Source: Antarcticimicrobium luteum
Lineage (GTDB): Bacteria; Pseudomonadota; Alphaproteobacteria; Rhodobacterales; Rhodobacteraceae
Assembly (NCBI RefSeq): GCF_004358185.1
Contig: NZ_SMUV01000047.1
Location: 1-57,620 of the forward strand
DNA length: 57,620 nt
Reading direction: 5' to 3'
A program made the position numbers and the translations under genes. Position 1 is the first letter of the stretch. Every line of letters begins with the position of its first letter. Under the pieces are notes generated by a model that saw nothing but the letters and a program-made list of their open reading frames with translations, had not been told where the DNA came from and made no database searches. Positions 8,625 through 16,792 of the stretch are shown here, piece after piece.

Positions 8625-9686
8625 TCAGTTCACTTCCGTCGTGGCGCCAATGATCGGGCCGATCGCCTGGTTGAACTCGGCGACGCAATCGCCGCCACAG
8701 CGTTCCGCCCATTTGGGCAGGATGACCTCATGGGTGATCCGGTCCAGCAGCGCCCGGTCGCCGTCCGAGACGGGCACAAGGGTCATCCCGGCCTTGACGC
8801 CCACGGTGCAGGGATCGGCGCCCACGTTGCAGTTGATGCCGTCCTGGGTTTCCTCGCCCGCACCCTTCCAGATTTCGTCCTCGAGCGTATTCAGCTCGGC
8901 CTGGAGAAAGTCCTGCGTTTCCCGGTTGAGACCGTTCCAGAAATTCAGGTTGGCGGCGGTCACCATCGTGCTCCAGCCCACGGGCAGGGCATAAAGATGG
9001 GTGGCGACCTCGAACCATTTTGCGGAATTGCCGGACAGCGTTCCGGTGATCGCGCAATCGACGACGCCGGTTTGCAGCGCGGGAATGACATCGGCAAAGG
9101 CCATCGTGACGCCGGTGCCGCCCAGCGCGGTGACGAATTCGGCCAGCGTGCGATTGCCCGTGCGGACCTTTTTGCCGGCGATGTCGGAGAGCCCGTTGAT
9201 CTCGGTGTTGCAGTAGAAGACCTGCGCCGGATAGGGCCAGGTGGCCAGCACCTTCACCCCGTATTTGCCGGCGAAATAGGAATCGAGAACCGGCTCATAG
9301 GCCTCGGCGATGGCGTGGGCCTGTTCGACAGTGGGGGCGAGACCGGCCAGATCCGCGGCCTCGTTGCGGGGATCGTCCGACGCGGTATAGCCCAGCACCG
9401 TGGTGCTGATGTCGACCACACCCTGTCCGGTCAGGCGCAGAACCTCGCCGCCCTTCAAGCCCATCTGGTCGAAGCCGCGCGCGGTGGCCCGGATGCGACC
9501 GCCCGATACCTCGGGCAAGCGGTCGTTCCAGAACGCCTGCTCGTAGTTCTCGTAGGAAGAAAGGAAGGAGACCGACCCGAGAACGTTCAGATCCACGCTC
9601 TGAATCTCAGCCGGGGCCGAGGTTGCGGCCACCGACGCGACGGCTATCGCAGCTCCGACCCTGAACACCGTGTTTCTGTAAGTCAT
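8625..9686 (-). CDS. dctP: TRAP transporter substrate-binding protein (DctP)
   Basis: The 353-residue periplasmic protein begins MTYRNTVFRVGAAIAVASVA, a signal peptide ending near APAEIQ. DctP features include GRIRATARGFDQMGLKGGEVLRLTGQG, the conserved GKKVRTGNRTLAEF (the arginine normally contacts the carboxylate ligand) and ADVIPALQTGVVDCAITG. The start at 9686 was chosen because the upstream codons do not resemble a signal sequence. It is the first gene of the TRAP-PrpD unit. The intact arginine supports an organic-acid ligand. Confidence 0.9.
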   Translation of the reverse strand: MTYRNTVFRVGAAIAVASVAATSAPAEIQSVDLNVLGSVSFLSSYENYEQAFWNDRLPEVSGGRIRATARGFDQMGLKGGEVLRLTGQGVVDISTTVLGYTASDDPRNEAADLAGLAPTVEQAHAIAEAYEPVLDSYFAGKYGVKVLATWPYPAQVFYCNTEINGLSDIAGKKVRTGNRTLAEFVTALGGTGVTMAFADVIPALQTGVVDCAITGTLSGNSAKWFEVATHLYALPVGWSTMVTAANLNFWNGLNRETQDFLQAELNTLEDEIWKGAGEETQDGINCNVGADPCTVGVKAGMTLVPVSDGDRALLDRITHEVILPKWAERCGGDCVAEFNQAIGPIIGATTEVN

Positions 9687-10150
9687 TTCAGCGTACTCTC
9701 TGTTGGCTATCCGGCAGCGCAGGCGGTGACCCGGAGGGCATTGGCCGGCTGCCGTTTGTTTCGTTTGTGATCGACTGCGCCATGTTCTGGCGACCATCAA
9801 ATCTTATCGCCAATCTTATTTTGTGGGTAAAAGAACCAGATATGCCGATTTGTTATATCTCGGCCGGACACGGTCGGACCGGCGGCGAACCGCGAGAGCC
9901 TGCCGCCGGAAGCGCGGTCACGGGCCCGGCGAGATACAGGATGTTGGTCCGATGGCCGCGGGCGTCGCAGGCCGCAACGATGATGTCCCCTGGCCCCGCC
10001 CAGACCCGGCCAATCGGCGAGAGCGCCGGCGCGATTGTTCCTGAAATCCGCTCGTGAGGTGAGCCGAGGGCCGTTGTGGGCACCGCTTGTGTCCGTCCCG
10101 AAACCGCCCTGCCCGCCTCTGGCCAGGGTCATTTGACAGTGCCGTTCGTT
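9687..10150. promoter_or_regulatory. Intergenic region upstream of the TRAP operon with short repeats
   Basis: About 460 bases without a supported gene. Close to the TRAP operon start is an AT-rich patch with AATCTTAT twice in tandem (9800-9807 and 9812-9819, one helical turn apart) and an inverted repeat AGATAT/ATATCT (9838-9843 and 9855-9860). These are plausible binding sites for a regulator of dctPQM. A short minus-strand reading frame at 9853-10083 has no recognisable family features and was not called. Confidence 0.35.
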
Positions 10151-10169
10151 CTGACCGCGCCGCGGTCAG
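10151..10169 (-). terminator. Hairpin overlapping the end of the ferredoxin reductase gene
   Basis: CTGACCGCG and CGCGGTCAG form a perfect inverted repeat with almost no loop, overlapping the stop codon of the last gene of the cyanase operon. It is not followed by a T-run on the minus strand, so it is either a weak or Rho-assisted terminator or an mRNA-stabilising 3' hairpin. Confidence 0.4.
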
Positions 10170-11398
10170 GCCGCGCGCCCGGGTGTCAGGGGCAGTGCCT
10201 TGAGCGGCAGGGTCGGGTCGGCCACGGCCCCGGCCACCGGCGATTGCCCGGCCTCGATCAGGCGCTTGCCGGTCATATAGGCACGCGGGTCGTTCATCGC
10301 GTCCACCGCAAGCAGGTCGGCGCCGCGGAAATACCAGTGGCTCTGGCTGCCGGGCCTGTCTCCGGGGCGGATGACGACACGGTCATAGCCGGTGTTGAGA
10401 CCGGCAATCTGAAGCTTGGTCTCGTATTGGTCCGACCAGAACCATGGCCGTGCCATATAGGGCGCGCCCTGCCCCAGCATCGTGGCCGCCGTCGCCTCGG
10501 CCTGATCGATCGCGTTGGGCACACTTTCAAGCCGGATGCGCCGCCCCTTCCATGGGAAAGAGGCGCAATCGCCGGCGGCGAAGATATTGTCGTGGCTGCT
10601 GCGTCCCTGCTCATCCGCCTTGATTCCGTTGTCGATCTCGATCCCGGCCGCCTCGGCCAGGGCGGTGGCGGGGCGCACACCAATCCCGCAGATGACGAAA
10701 TCGACCCCGATCTCTGCCCCTGTGGTCAGTCGCGCCGACAGATGCCCCTCCGGCGCACGGCTCAGCATCTCGAGCCCGCAGGTCTCGCGAATATCCACGC
10801 CATGCGACGTGTGCATCGCGTTGATCCAACCCGCCGTCTCGTCGCACGCGACCCGGGCAAGGATGCGCGGCGCCATTTCCACCAGCGTCACCGCGACCCC
10901 CTGCTGTGCCGCCACCGCCGCGGCCTCAAGACCGATATAACCGCCGCCGACGATCAGCGCCCGCCGACCGGGGCGGAATTCATGCGCGGCCGCGTCGGCA
11001 TCGGCCAGTGACCGCATGGTGTAGACATTGCCCAACTGCCCGCCGACGTCGTCGGGCAGGCGGATCGGGTCGGCCCCGGTGGTCAGGGCGATCATGTCGG
11101 CGGCGATCTGCGCGCCGTCTTCCATCCGCAGCGACATGGCCTGCGGATCGAGCGCGGCCACCCGCGCGCCGGTGATCAGCTCGATCCCCTGTTCGGCATA
11201 GAACGTCTCGGGGCGCAGAAACAGGCGCTCTGTCTCCAGCGCGCCCAGCATGTATTTCTTCGACAGCGGCGGACGCTGGTAGGGCGGCACCGGTTCGGCG
11301 CCAATCAGGGAGAGGCGGCCGTCGAAACCGAGGCTGCGAAGCTTTGCGGCCAGGGCGGACCCCGCCTGACCGGCGCCTATCACGGCGATATGTGTCAT
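10166..11398 (-). CDS. NAD(P)/FAD-dependent ferredoxin reductase
   Basis: The 410-residue protein is a rhodocoxin/putidaredoxin-reductase-type flavoprotein: an N-terminal FAD-binding GAGQAGSALAAKLR, the family signature YQRPPLSKKYM, a second nucleotide motif IVGGGYIGLEAAAVAA and GDCASFP near residue 275. It passes electrons from NAD(P)H to a ferredoxin or monooxygenase. No ferredoxin gene is adjacent, so its partner must be elsewhere or it may serve the flavoprotein at 12921. It is the last gene of the ABC-OsmC-rhodanese-cyanase run and follows cynS after 57 bases that contain a strong hairpin. Confidence 0.87.
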   Translation of the reverse strand: MTHIAVIGAGQAGSALAAKLRSLGFDGRLSLIGAEPVPPYQRPPLSKKYMLGALETERLFLRPETFYAEQGIELITGARVAALDPQAMSLRMEDGAQIAADMIALTTGADPIRLPDDVGGQLGNVYTMRSLADADAAAHEFRPGRRALIVGGGYIGLEAAAVAAQQGVAVTLVEMAPRILARVACDETAGWINAMHTSHGVDIRETCGLEMLSRAPEGHLSARLTTGAEIGVDFVICGIGVRPATALAEAAGIEIDNGIKADEQGRSSHDNIFAAGDCASFPWKGRRIRLESVPNAIDQAEATAATMLGQGAPYMARPWFWSDQYETKLQIAGLNTGYDRVVIRPGDRPGSQSHWYFRGADLLAVDAMNDPRAYMTGKRLIEAGQSPVAGAVADPTLPLKALPLTPGRAA

Positions 11399-11416
11399 GT
11401 CGGAAACTCTTTTCAG

Positions 11417-11450
11417 GCGACGGGCGCGCCGAGGATTGCGCGCCCGTCGC
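11417..11450 (-). other. Strong 13-bp hairpin between cyanase and ferredoxin reductase genes
   Basis: GCGACGGGCGCGC (11417-11429) is perfectly complementary to 11438-11450, with an eight-base loop. No T-run follows on the minus strand. It could be a processing or attenuation site that sets cynS expression above the reductase, or simply a stabilising 3' end of the cynS message. Confidence 0.5.
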
Positions 11451-11455
11451 GGGGA

Positions 11456-11908
11456 TCAGTACATCTTGTAGGGCAGGAACTTGCCGTCGAGCACGATCTT
11501 CACCCGGTCGCCGGCCGGGTTCTCCTCACGCGAGATGTCCATGGTAAAGTCGATGGCCGACATGATGCCGTCGCCGAACTCTTCCTCGATCAGCGCCTTC
11601 ATGGTGGTGCCATAGACGTTCACGACCTCGTAGAGGCGATAGATCAGCGGATCGGTCGGCACCGCCGTGGGCAACGATCCGCGATAGGGCACCGTCATCA
11701 ACAGGGCGGTTTCCTCGTCCGAGAAGTTCAGACCCAGGGCGTTGCACGCCTGTGCGATCTGGTCCTTGCTCAGGGAGATCTGGCCCATCAGCGCGGCCGT
11801 CACCCATTCCTTGGACTGGCCGACAGCGGCGGCGACGTCGGCCCATTTGATGTCGTTGAAGGTCTTGTGCGCGACGATTTTCTCGGTCAGCTCTGCGCGG
11901 GTTGTCAT
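11456..11908 (-). CDS. cynS: Cyanate hydratase (cyanase)
   Basis: The 150-residue protein matches cyanase in length and order: an N-terminal helical DNA-binding-like domain (residues 1-80) and a C-terminal catalytic domain ending GKFLPYKMY. The three catalytic residues are present: Arg91 and Glu94 in YRLYEVV and Ser117 in GIMSAID. Cyanase is a cytosolic decamer that converts cyanate plus bicarbonate to ammonia and two CO2. It follows the rhodanese gene in the same operon, which places cyanate formation upstream in the proposed pathway. No carbonic anhydrase gene is next to it, unlike the E. coli cynTS arrangement. Confidence 0.97.
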   Translation of the reverse strand: MTTRAELTEKIVAHKTFNDIKWADVAAAVGQSKEWVTAALMGQISLSKDQIAQACNALGLNFSDEETALLMTVPYRGSLPTAVPTDPLIYRLYEVVNVYGTTMKALIEEEFGDGIMSAIDFTMDISREENPAGDRVKIVLDGKFLPYKMY

Positions 11909-11947
11909 CGGGTATTCTCCATTCAGTGAGTTGCAAAACTTGGTGGG

Positions 11948-12805
11948 TCAGGCGCCGAACGGCAGGCCTTCCTCGATCGGCAGGGACGGATCGCGCGACC
12001 ATTCGTTCCACGAGCCGAAATAGATCGACACGTCCTTCACCCCCGCCTCTTTCAGCGCCAGAAAGGTGTTCGACGCGCGCGCCCCCTTGAAGCAGTAGAT
12101 CTTCACCGGCGTGTCGGGGGTGATGCCGACGGTGGCGCATTCGGCCAGAACCTCATCCGCGGACTTCAGCATCGGGCCAAGCGCGGTGGGCTTCATCATG
12201 CGGTACCATTCGATCCAGACGGCGCCGGGAATGCGGCCCTTGCGCGGGCAGAAATCGACCCCGTAGGGCGAGGAGGAGGTGGCGATCCATTCGTCGATGT
12301 CGCGCACATCGAGGATGACGGCGCCGTCGTCCCCGATGGCCGCTTTCATGTCCTCGACATCCATCATGATGGACGCCGCCGACTCGTCGATGTCGAAGCC
12401 GGCCGGCGTGGGCGCCACCGCTTCGGTCGACACCGCCATCCCCTCGGCCTGCCAGGCCGCGAAGCCGCCGTGCAGAACCTTCACCTTGGGATAGCCAAGG
12501 AAGCTGAGCAGGTAGAACCCGCGGCACGATTGGCCGAAGCCGGTGGTCATCGCGGCCTCGTAGATCACGGCGGTCTTGTCGCCATCGAGCCCCGCCGCAC
12601 CGAATTCAGCGGCGAATTTCTCCTTCAGTTCCGACATGCCCGAGGCGTCGGACGTGGCCAGAAATGTGAAGATGTCGTGCATGTTCACCGCGCCGGGGAT
12701 ATGGCCGGCGGCGTAGCTTTCGGGATCGCGGGTGTCGATCACCACGGCGACCTCGCCGTCGATCATGGGCTTGAGCTCTTCGGGGGAGACGAGTGCGGAA
12801 GTCAT
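11948..12805 (-). CDS. Two-domain rhodanese-type sulfurtransferase
   Basis: The 285-residue protein has two rhodanese domains (about 5-125 and 145-280). The second has the active-site Cys238 in the loop CFKGARAS; the first lacks the loop cysteine and is structural. Both carry the domain signatures DTRDPESYAAGHIPGAVN and LDVRDIDEW/RIPGAVW. Such enzymes move sulfane sulfur between thiosulfate, thiols, cyanide and persulfides. Located between the flavoprotein and cyanase genes, it probably handles the sulfur of the imported compound or transfers it to or from cyanide. No signal peptide is seen, so it acts in the cytosol. Confidence 0.9.
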   Translation of the reverse strand: MTSALVSPEELKPMIDGEVAVVIDTRDPESYAAGHIPGAVNMHDIFTFLATSDASGMSELKEKFAAEFGAAGLDGDKTAVIYEAAMTTGFGQSCRGFYLLSFLGYPKVKVLHGGFAAWQAEGMAVSTEAVAPTPAGFDIDESAASIMMDVEDMKAAIGDDGAVILDVRDIDEWIATSSSPYGVDFCPRKGRIPGAVWIEWYRMMKPTALGPMLKSADEVLAECATVGITPDTPVKIYCFKGARASNTFLALKEAGVKDVSIYFGSWNEWSRDPSLPIEEGLPFGA

Positions 12806-12863
12806 TGGCTGGTGTCCTTTTTCTGGTCCCTGTTGGCGAAAATTCTGACAATCGTTATCCGTC

Positions 12864-12890
12864 CCCGTGGCGCGGCGCGCACGCCACGGG
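12864..12890 (-). other. 9-bp hairpin upstream of the rhodanese gene
   Basis: CCCGTGGCG (12864-12872) pairs with CGCCACGGG (12882-12890) around a nine-base loop in the 115-base gap between the flavoprotein stop and the rhodanese start. There is no T-run, so it is more likely an mRNA processing or stability element than a terminator. Confidence 0.4.
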
Positions 12891-12920
12891 CAAGTCGCGC
12901 TCCTCCCTCGAAACTTCTGT

Positions 12921-14024
12921 TCAGCCCAGTTCGGCCAGCATCTTGCGCAGGTGCTTGGTCGCCGGGGTCACGATGGCGACGAAATAGGCCTCGCGCAGGC
13001 GGCGCTGTGCGACACCGTGGCTGACATAGCCGCGCGCCCCGCAATGCAGCATGGCGTAATGCGCGGCCTCCACCGCCAGCTCGCCGCCCTTGAGGCGCGC
13101 TTCGAGGACACGCTTCCAGTACTCGGGGCTTTGGTCGTAGGGCGTCTTCGACATCTCCAGCACGTCGGCCACCAGCGCGTCGTATTCCGCCTGGAAATCC
13201 TCGGGCTGCTTGTCGAGGAACTTGTTCACATGGCCCAGCGGGCCTTTGACCTGCTGCATCTGGTCGATCGCGCTCTTGATCATGCCGGCGGCCATGCCGC
13301 ATTGCAGCAGGACGAAACCGCCACGGATGCGCCGGATGAAGGCCGGGGCCGGATCGCCGACGACCTGTTCGTCGGGGATGTACACATCGCGGAACTGCAC
13401 GTTGCAGGTTGCCGTGCCGCCCATCGCGACAAACTCGTGATCGAGCTTCAGCCTTACGCCCTTGGCCTCGTCGGCATGGGCGATCGCCATCACGCCCTTG
13501 GTGGTATCGCCGTCCTCGACCGAGAACATGATGCCGAACCAGCCGTCCTCGGACAGGTTCGAGACCCAGGGCAGCAGCCCCTTTACTGAATAACCGCCCT
13601 CGACCCGCTTGCCCTTGAGGCGCAGCGGTTCGATTTCGGCGATGGCCTTCATCGGGTTGGACATTCCGGTGCCACCCAGCACCTCGCCGGTGGCGACCAT
13701 GGGCAGAATGTTGGACTTGAGCCAGTCATTGTCGGAGCTGGCGATGTACCAGGCCAGCGTATCCTGGCACCACATGCAGAAACCGGTGGACAGGCAGGCC
13801 TCGGACGCCTTGGCCATCGACAGGATGGCCTCGGACAGGTCGGTGGCGGCGTCTGTTCCGCCGATGTGGGTGCCATAGGCCCCGGCGGCCCCCATGGCGC
13901 GCATGATGTCTTCGGGATAGATGCGCTCTTCGTCGATCTTGCGCGCGATGGGGGCAAGGGTCTGGTACGAAATCCGCTCGATTTCGTCCATTTGGATCAC
14001 GTTCAAAGGCGTCGCTATATTCAT
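12921..14024 (-). CDS. Acyl-CoA dehydrogenase-fold flavoprotein, probably not a true acyl-CoA dehydrogenase
   Basis: The 367-residue protein has the acyl-CoA dehydrogenase fold: helical N-terminal domain, a central beta domain with GGTGMSNPMKAIAEIEP and GLLPWVSN, and a helical C-terminal domain. The segment where genuine short-chain dehydrogenases place their catalytic glutamate reads FVAIVTPATKHLRKML, so the usual base appears absent. Relatives lacking that residue include flavin-dependent monooxygenases (DszC/SfnC type) and nitroalkane oxidase. Its neighbours (rhodanese, cyanase, OsmC, ABC importer) have nothing to do with fatty acids. I infer oxidative attack on a sulfur- or nitrogen-containing substrate; reduced flavin or the reductase at 10166 could supply electrons. 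Confidence 0.75.
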   Translation of the reverse strand: MNIATPLNVIQMDEIERISYQTLAPIARKIDEERIYPEDIMRAMGAAGAYGTHIGGTDAATDLSEAILSMAKASEACLSTGFCMWCQDTLAWYIASSDNDWLKSNILPMVATGEVLGGTGMSNPMKAIAEIEPLRLKGKRVEGGYSVKGLLPWVSNLSEDGWFGIMFSVEDGDTTKGVMAIAHADEAKGVRLKLDHEFVAMGGTATCNVQFRDVYIPDEQVVGDPAPAFIRRIRGGFVLLQCGMAAGMIKSAIDQMQQVKGPLGHVNKFLDKQPEDFQAEYDALVADVLEMSKTPYDQSPEYWKRVLEARLKGGELAVEAAHYAMLHCGARGYVSHGVAQRRLREAYFVAIVTPATKHLRKMLAELG

Positions 14025-14108
14025 GGCGGGGCTCCTGGGCAGGCGTCGGGGAAAGAGGGGCGATGGTCCTGCCCCCCGGCTTCGCGCGACCGGGGAACAG
14101 GGTCCGGA

Positions 14109-14660
14109 TCAGACGGATTCGGCGATCATGTTCACCGGGCGGGAGAAGGTGTTGAACACCGGCGACCACTGGGTCACGTGCTGGATCAGGGCGTCGATCT
14201 CTTCCTTCGGACAATCCGCCTCCATATCGACCTTGATACGGACATCGGTAAAGCCGACGGGTTTCTCCGAGGTGTCGCCGGTGCCCCAGACGGCGGTGAT
14301 GTTCAGATCGCCTTCCAGTTCCAGCTCCAGCTTCTGGATGGCGATGCCGCGGGCAACGGCGTTGGCGTGCAGGCCGACCGCGACGCAGGAGCCCAGCGCC
14401 GCCAGCGAGGCCTCCGACGGGTTCGGCGCGGTGTCATCCCCGAGCAGCGCGGGCGGCTCGTCGACGATATAGGGGGCGAGGTTGCGGATATAGCTGGCGT
14501 GGCGGAACCGGCCCTCGGCAACGGTCTTGCACTTCAGCGTCTTGATCGCCTGGGGGTTTTCCTTGCCCTTCGCGATGAGGCCTTCAAGGCCGCTCTTGTC
14601 GATCGGATCAAGGCCTTCGGGGGCGAGGCAGCCGGTGAGCGCAGTTGCGGGTTCAGACAT
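14109..14660 (-). CDS. OsmC family protein
   Basis: The 183-residue protein starts MSEPATALTG at 14660; the much longer open frame upstream is antisense noise. It shows the OsmC/Ohr fold: NPSEASLAALGSCVAVGLHANAVARGI with the resolving-type cysteine, and a second cysteine in VDMEADCPKEE. OsmC proteins reduce organic hydroperoxides with two thiols, and many uncharacterised ones sit in sulfur-metabolism operons. Here it lies between the ABC permease and the flavoprotein, so it may remove peroxide by-products or carry sulfur. The C-terminus is slightly longer than in E. coli OsmC. Confidence 0.85.
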   Translation of the reverse strand: MSEPATALTGCLAPEGLDPIDKSGLEGLIAKGKENPQAIKTLKCKTVAEGRFRHASYIRNLAPYIVDEPPALLGDDTAPNPSEASLAALGSCVAVGLHANAVARGIAIQKLELELEGDLNITAVWGTGDTSEKPVGFTDVRIKVDMEADCPKEEIDALIQHVTQWSPVFNTFSRPVNMIAESV

Positions 14661-14692
14661 GGAATATCTCCTTTGTTTGTCTGGTTTTAGGG

Positions 14693-15514
14693 TCAGTGCG
14701 CGGTTTCGCGCACCCAGTTGAACTTGTTGATGGCCAGCATGCAGAGCCAATCGAGCAGGAAGCCGATGACACCGATCACCACCACGACGGCGGCCAGACG
14801 CGAGTAGTCGAGGATGTCGCGGGCATCGTTGATCGCGTAGCCTAGGCCGGAGGTGACGCCGAGGTATTCGGCCGGCACCAGCACCACCCAGGCCACGCCC
14901 AACGCCAGCCGGATGCCGGTCAGCACATCCACCGCGATGGCCGGCAGGATGACGACAAAGAGCATGTGAAACGGGTTTGCGCCGAGGTTGCGCGCGACCT
15001 TGAGCCAGCTCGGATCGATCCGGCGCACGCCCGAGGCGGTGCTGAACAGGATCGGCCAGACCGCGGCCACGGCGATCAGAAAGACGATCGCGCCGTCCCA
15101 GGTGTCGTAGACCATCACCGCGATGGGCATCCATGACAGCGGAGAGATCATCCGCAGGAACTGGAAGGGCACGTTGGTGATCTCGCGAAGCCAGGTCGTC
15201 CGGCCCACGGCGATCCCCAGCGGCACCCCCAGCGCCGCCGCGATGGCCAGCCCCGATCCCACCCGGTACAGCGACGGCCCGGACATCGACAGAACCTCGC
15301 CCGTGGACAGGATGTCCCACAGCGCAGCCAGCGTGGGGCCGGGTGCAAAGTCGGAAAAGGCGAACATGTCCGGGTCGTTGGCCACCGCCCGGCCGCCCAA
15401 CCACCACAGCCCCATCAGGAGCGCGATGCCGAGGACCGCGTTGAAGAGGCCGCGAAAGCGCCCCAGCCGGGGCAGACGGAATGCGCCTGCGGGGGTGTCG
15501 GGGATCGCGGTCAC
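14693..15514 (-). CDS. ABC transporter permease (SsuC/TauC/NrtB type)
   Basis: The 273-residue membrane protein has about six transmembrane segments, from GLFNAVLGIALLMGLWWLGG onward, and the coupling-loop signature ARNLGANPFHMLFVVILPAIAVDVLTG. A GTG at 15514 is chosen because it overlaps the binding-protein stop as GTGA, which gives translational coupling; a longer start upstream lies inside the previous gene. It forms the channel of the importer with the products at 15511 and 16793. Relatives import sulfonates, nitrate, bicarbonate or cyanate. Confidence 0.88.
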   Translation of the reverse strand: MTAIPDTPAGAFRLPRLGRFRGLFNAVLGIALLMGLWWLGGRAVANDPDMFAFSDFAPGPTLAALWDILSTGEVLSMSGPSLYRVGSGLAIAAALGVPLGIAVGRTTWLREITNVPFQFLRMISPLSWMPIAVMVYDTWDGAIVFLIAVAAVWPILFSTASGVRRIDPSWLKVARNLGANPFHMLFVVILPAIAVDVLTGIRLALGVAWVVLVPAEYLGVTSGLGYAINDARDILDYSRLAAVVVVIGVIGFLLDWLCMLAINKFNWVRETAH

Positions 15515-16746
15515 AGCTTCAGGACCTCCTCGCGCGCGAAGGGATCGCCGGCCGAGACCGAGGGGTCGTTCTTCCACTCAGGGAACCGGTCGAGCGCGGC
15601 CTTGACGTATTCGTAGTTGACCAGGTCGTCGGCCACGAATTGCGGGTCCAGATCGGCAAGGAAGGTCGCATCGCCGGAGACGACGGTCTTGTTCATCTCT
15701 TCGACGATCAGCTTGGTCGCCGAGGGATAGGGCCAGGGCTGGAAGTCGATGCGCCCGTTTTTCCATTCAGCGGCGTTCTGGTTGGCGCCGCTTTCGGTAT
15801 AGGCCGGATCCTCGTAGTGGGTCATCGCGCGTTTCACGACGGCGGCCGGCGCCGGCAGGTAACCCCAGCCGTCCTTGGACAGAAGCCCTGCGACCTCCTC
15901 CTTGTTCTGCGACGAGTAGATCGCGCCGCGGACGACCGCGTTCATGACCTTTTGCGTCCAGACCTTCTTTTTCTCGGTGACCTCTTCATGCATGCAGACC
16001 ACGCAGCAGGGGTGGTTTTTCCAGATGTCGCCGGTAAAGCGGAGCATCCGGGCGCCCGCCTTCAACTCGCCCAGCGCGTTGAACGGCTCGGCCACGATAT
16101 AGGCGTCGATCTTTTTCGCCGCGAGCGCGGGCGGCATTTCCGGCGGCGGGAGCACCTGGAGGTTGCATTCGTCGGGCGCCAGCGCCTCGCCCTGGGCCTT
16201 GATGACGGGGGTCACGCCCGATTGCCGCAGCGCGTACTGGAGCACCACGTTGTGCATCGAGTACCAGAACGGAACCGCGACCTGTTTGCCGCCCAGCTGG
16301 CTGAAATCCGTGATGTCGGTATGCCGGCCCACCACGAGTCCGGAGCCATTGGTATGCGCCCAGGACATCACCTTGACCGGAAACTTGTTGTTGTAGCGCA
16401 TCCAGACCGGGATCGGCTTGAGGAAATGCACCAGGTTGAACTTGTTGGCGGCGAACCCCTCGATCAGCGGCGACCAGCCCCGGATCAGCGTCGGCCTCTC
16501 CGCCTCCAGACCTTCGTCCTCGAAATACCCCATGCCATGGGCCACAAGCAGCGCGGTCGCGTCGGTGATCGGCAGGTACCCGATGCGCACCACCTCGTCC
16601 TCTTGCGCGTAGGACATGTTCGGCATGCCGCCGAGCATGGTGGCCAGCGAAGCGAAGAGGCCACCCTTGGCCAGCATGTCGAGCGTCTGCCGGCGGGTGA
16701 AGTCGGAGGCAAAATACTCTTCGTCGTCCCAGGTGTTTTTCGTCAT
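15511..16746 (-). CDS. ABC transporter substrate-binding protein (NrtA/SsuA-like, Tat signal)
   Basis: The 411-residue protein carries a twin-arginine-type signal (DFTRRQTLDMLAKGG, then a hydrophobic stretch to SYAQ). The mature part resembles the NrtA/CmpA/SsuA group: VRIGYLPITDATALLVAHGMGYF, GWSPLIEGFAANKFNLVHFLK and a KNHPCCVVCMHEE segment typical of nitrate/cyanate-type binders. The start at 16746 (MTKNTW) precedes the signal; earlier codons are unrelated. It lies 46 bases after the ATPase gene and overlaps the permease gene. Cyanate or thiocyanate is a reasonable ligand given the downstream cyanase and rhodanese, but sulfonates cannot be excluded. Confidence 0.85.
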   Translation of the reverse strand: MTKNTWDDEEYFASDFTRRQTLDMLAKGGLFASLATMLGGMPNMSYAQEDEVVRIGYLPITDATALLVAHGMGYFEDEGLEAERPTLIRGWSPLIEGFAANKFNLVHFLKPIPVWMRYNNKFPVKVMSWAHTNGSGLVVGRHTDITDFSQLGGKQVAVPFWYSMHNVVLQYALRQSGVTPVIKAQGEALAPDECNLQVLPPPEMPPALAAKKIDAYIVAEPFNALGELKAGARMLRFTGDIWKNHPCCVVCMHEEVTEKKKVWTQKVMNAVVRGAIYSSQNKEEVAGLLSKDGWGYLPAPAAVVKRAMTHYEDPAYTESGANQNAAEWKNGRIDFQPWPYPSATKLIVEEMNKTVVSGDATFLADLDPQFVADDLVNYEYVKAALDRFPEWKNDPSVSAGDPFAREEVLKL

Positions 16747-16792
16747 GATCTCAAATCCTCTGTGTCGGGTGGTCGGGGCGTGTTGGGTCGTG

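Noticed and set aside
9853-10083. 76-codon minus-strand frame in the intergenic gap
   Set aside because: No recognisable motif, no good ribosome binding site, and it overlaps candidate regulatory repeats.
14109-15407. Long minus-strand frame that would extend the OsmC protein by about 250 residues
   Set aside because: The extra part is out of frame with the permease gene and has no similarity; OsmC starts normally at 14660.
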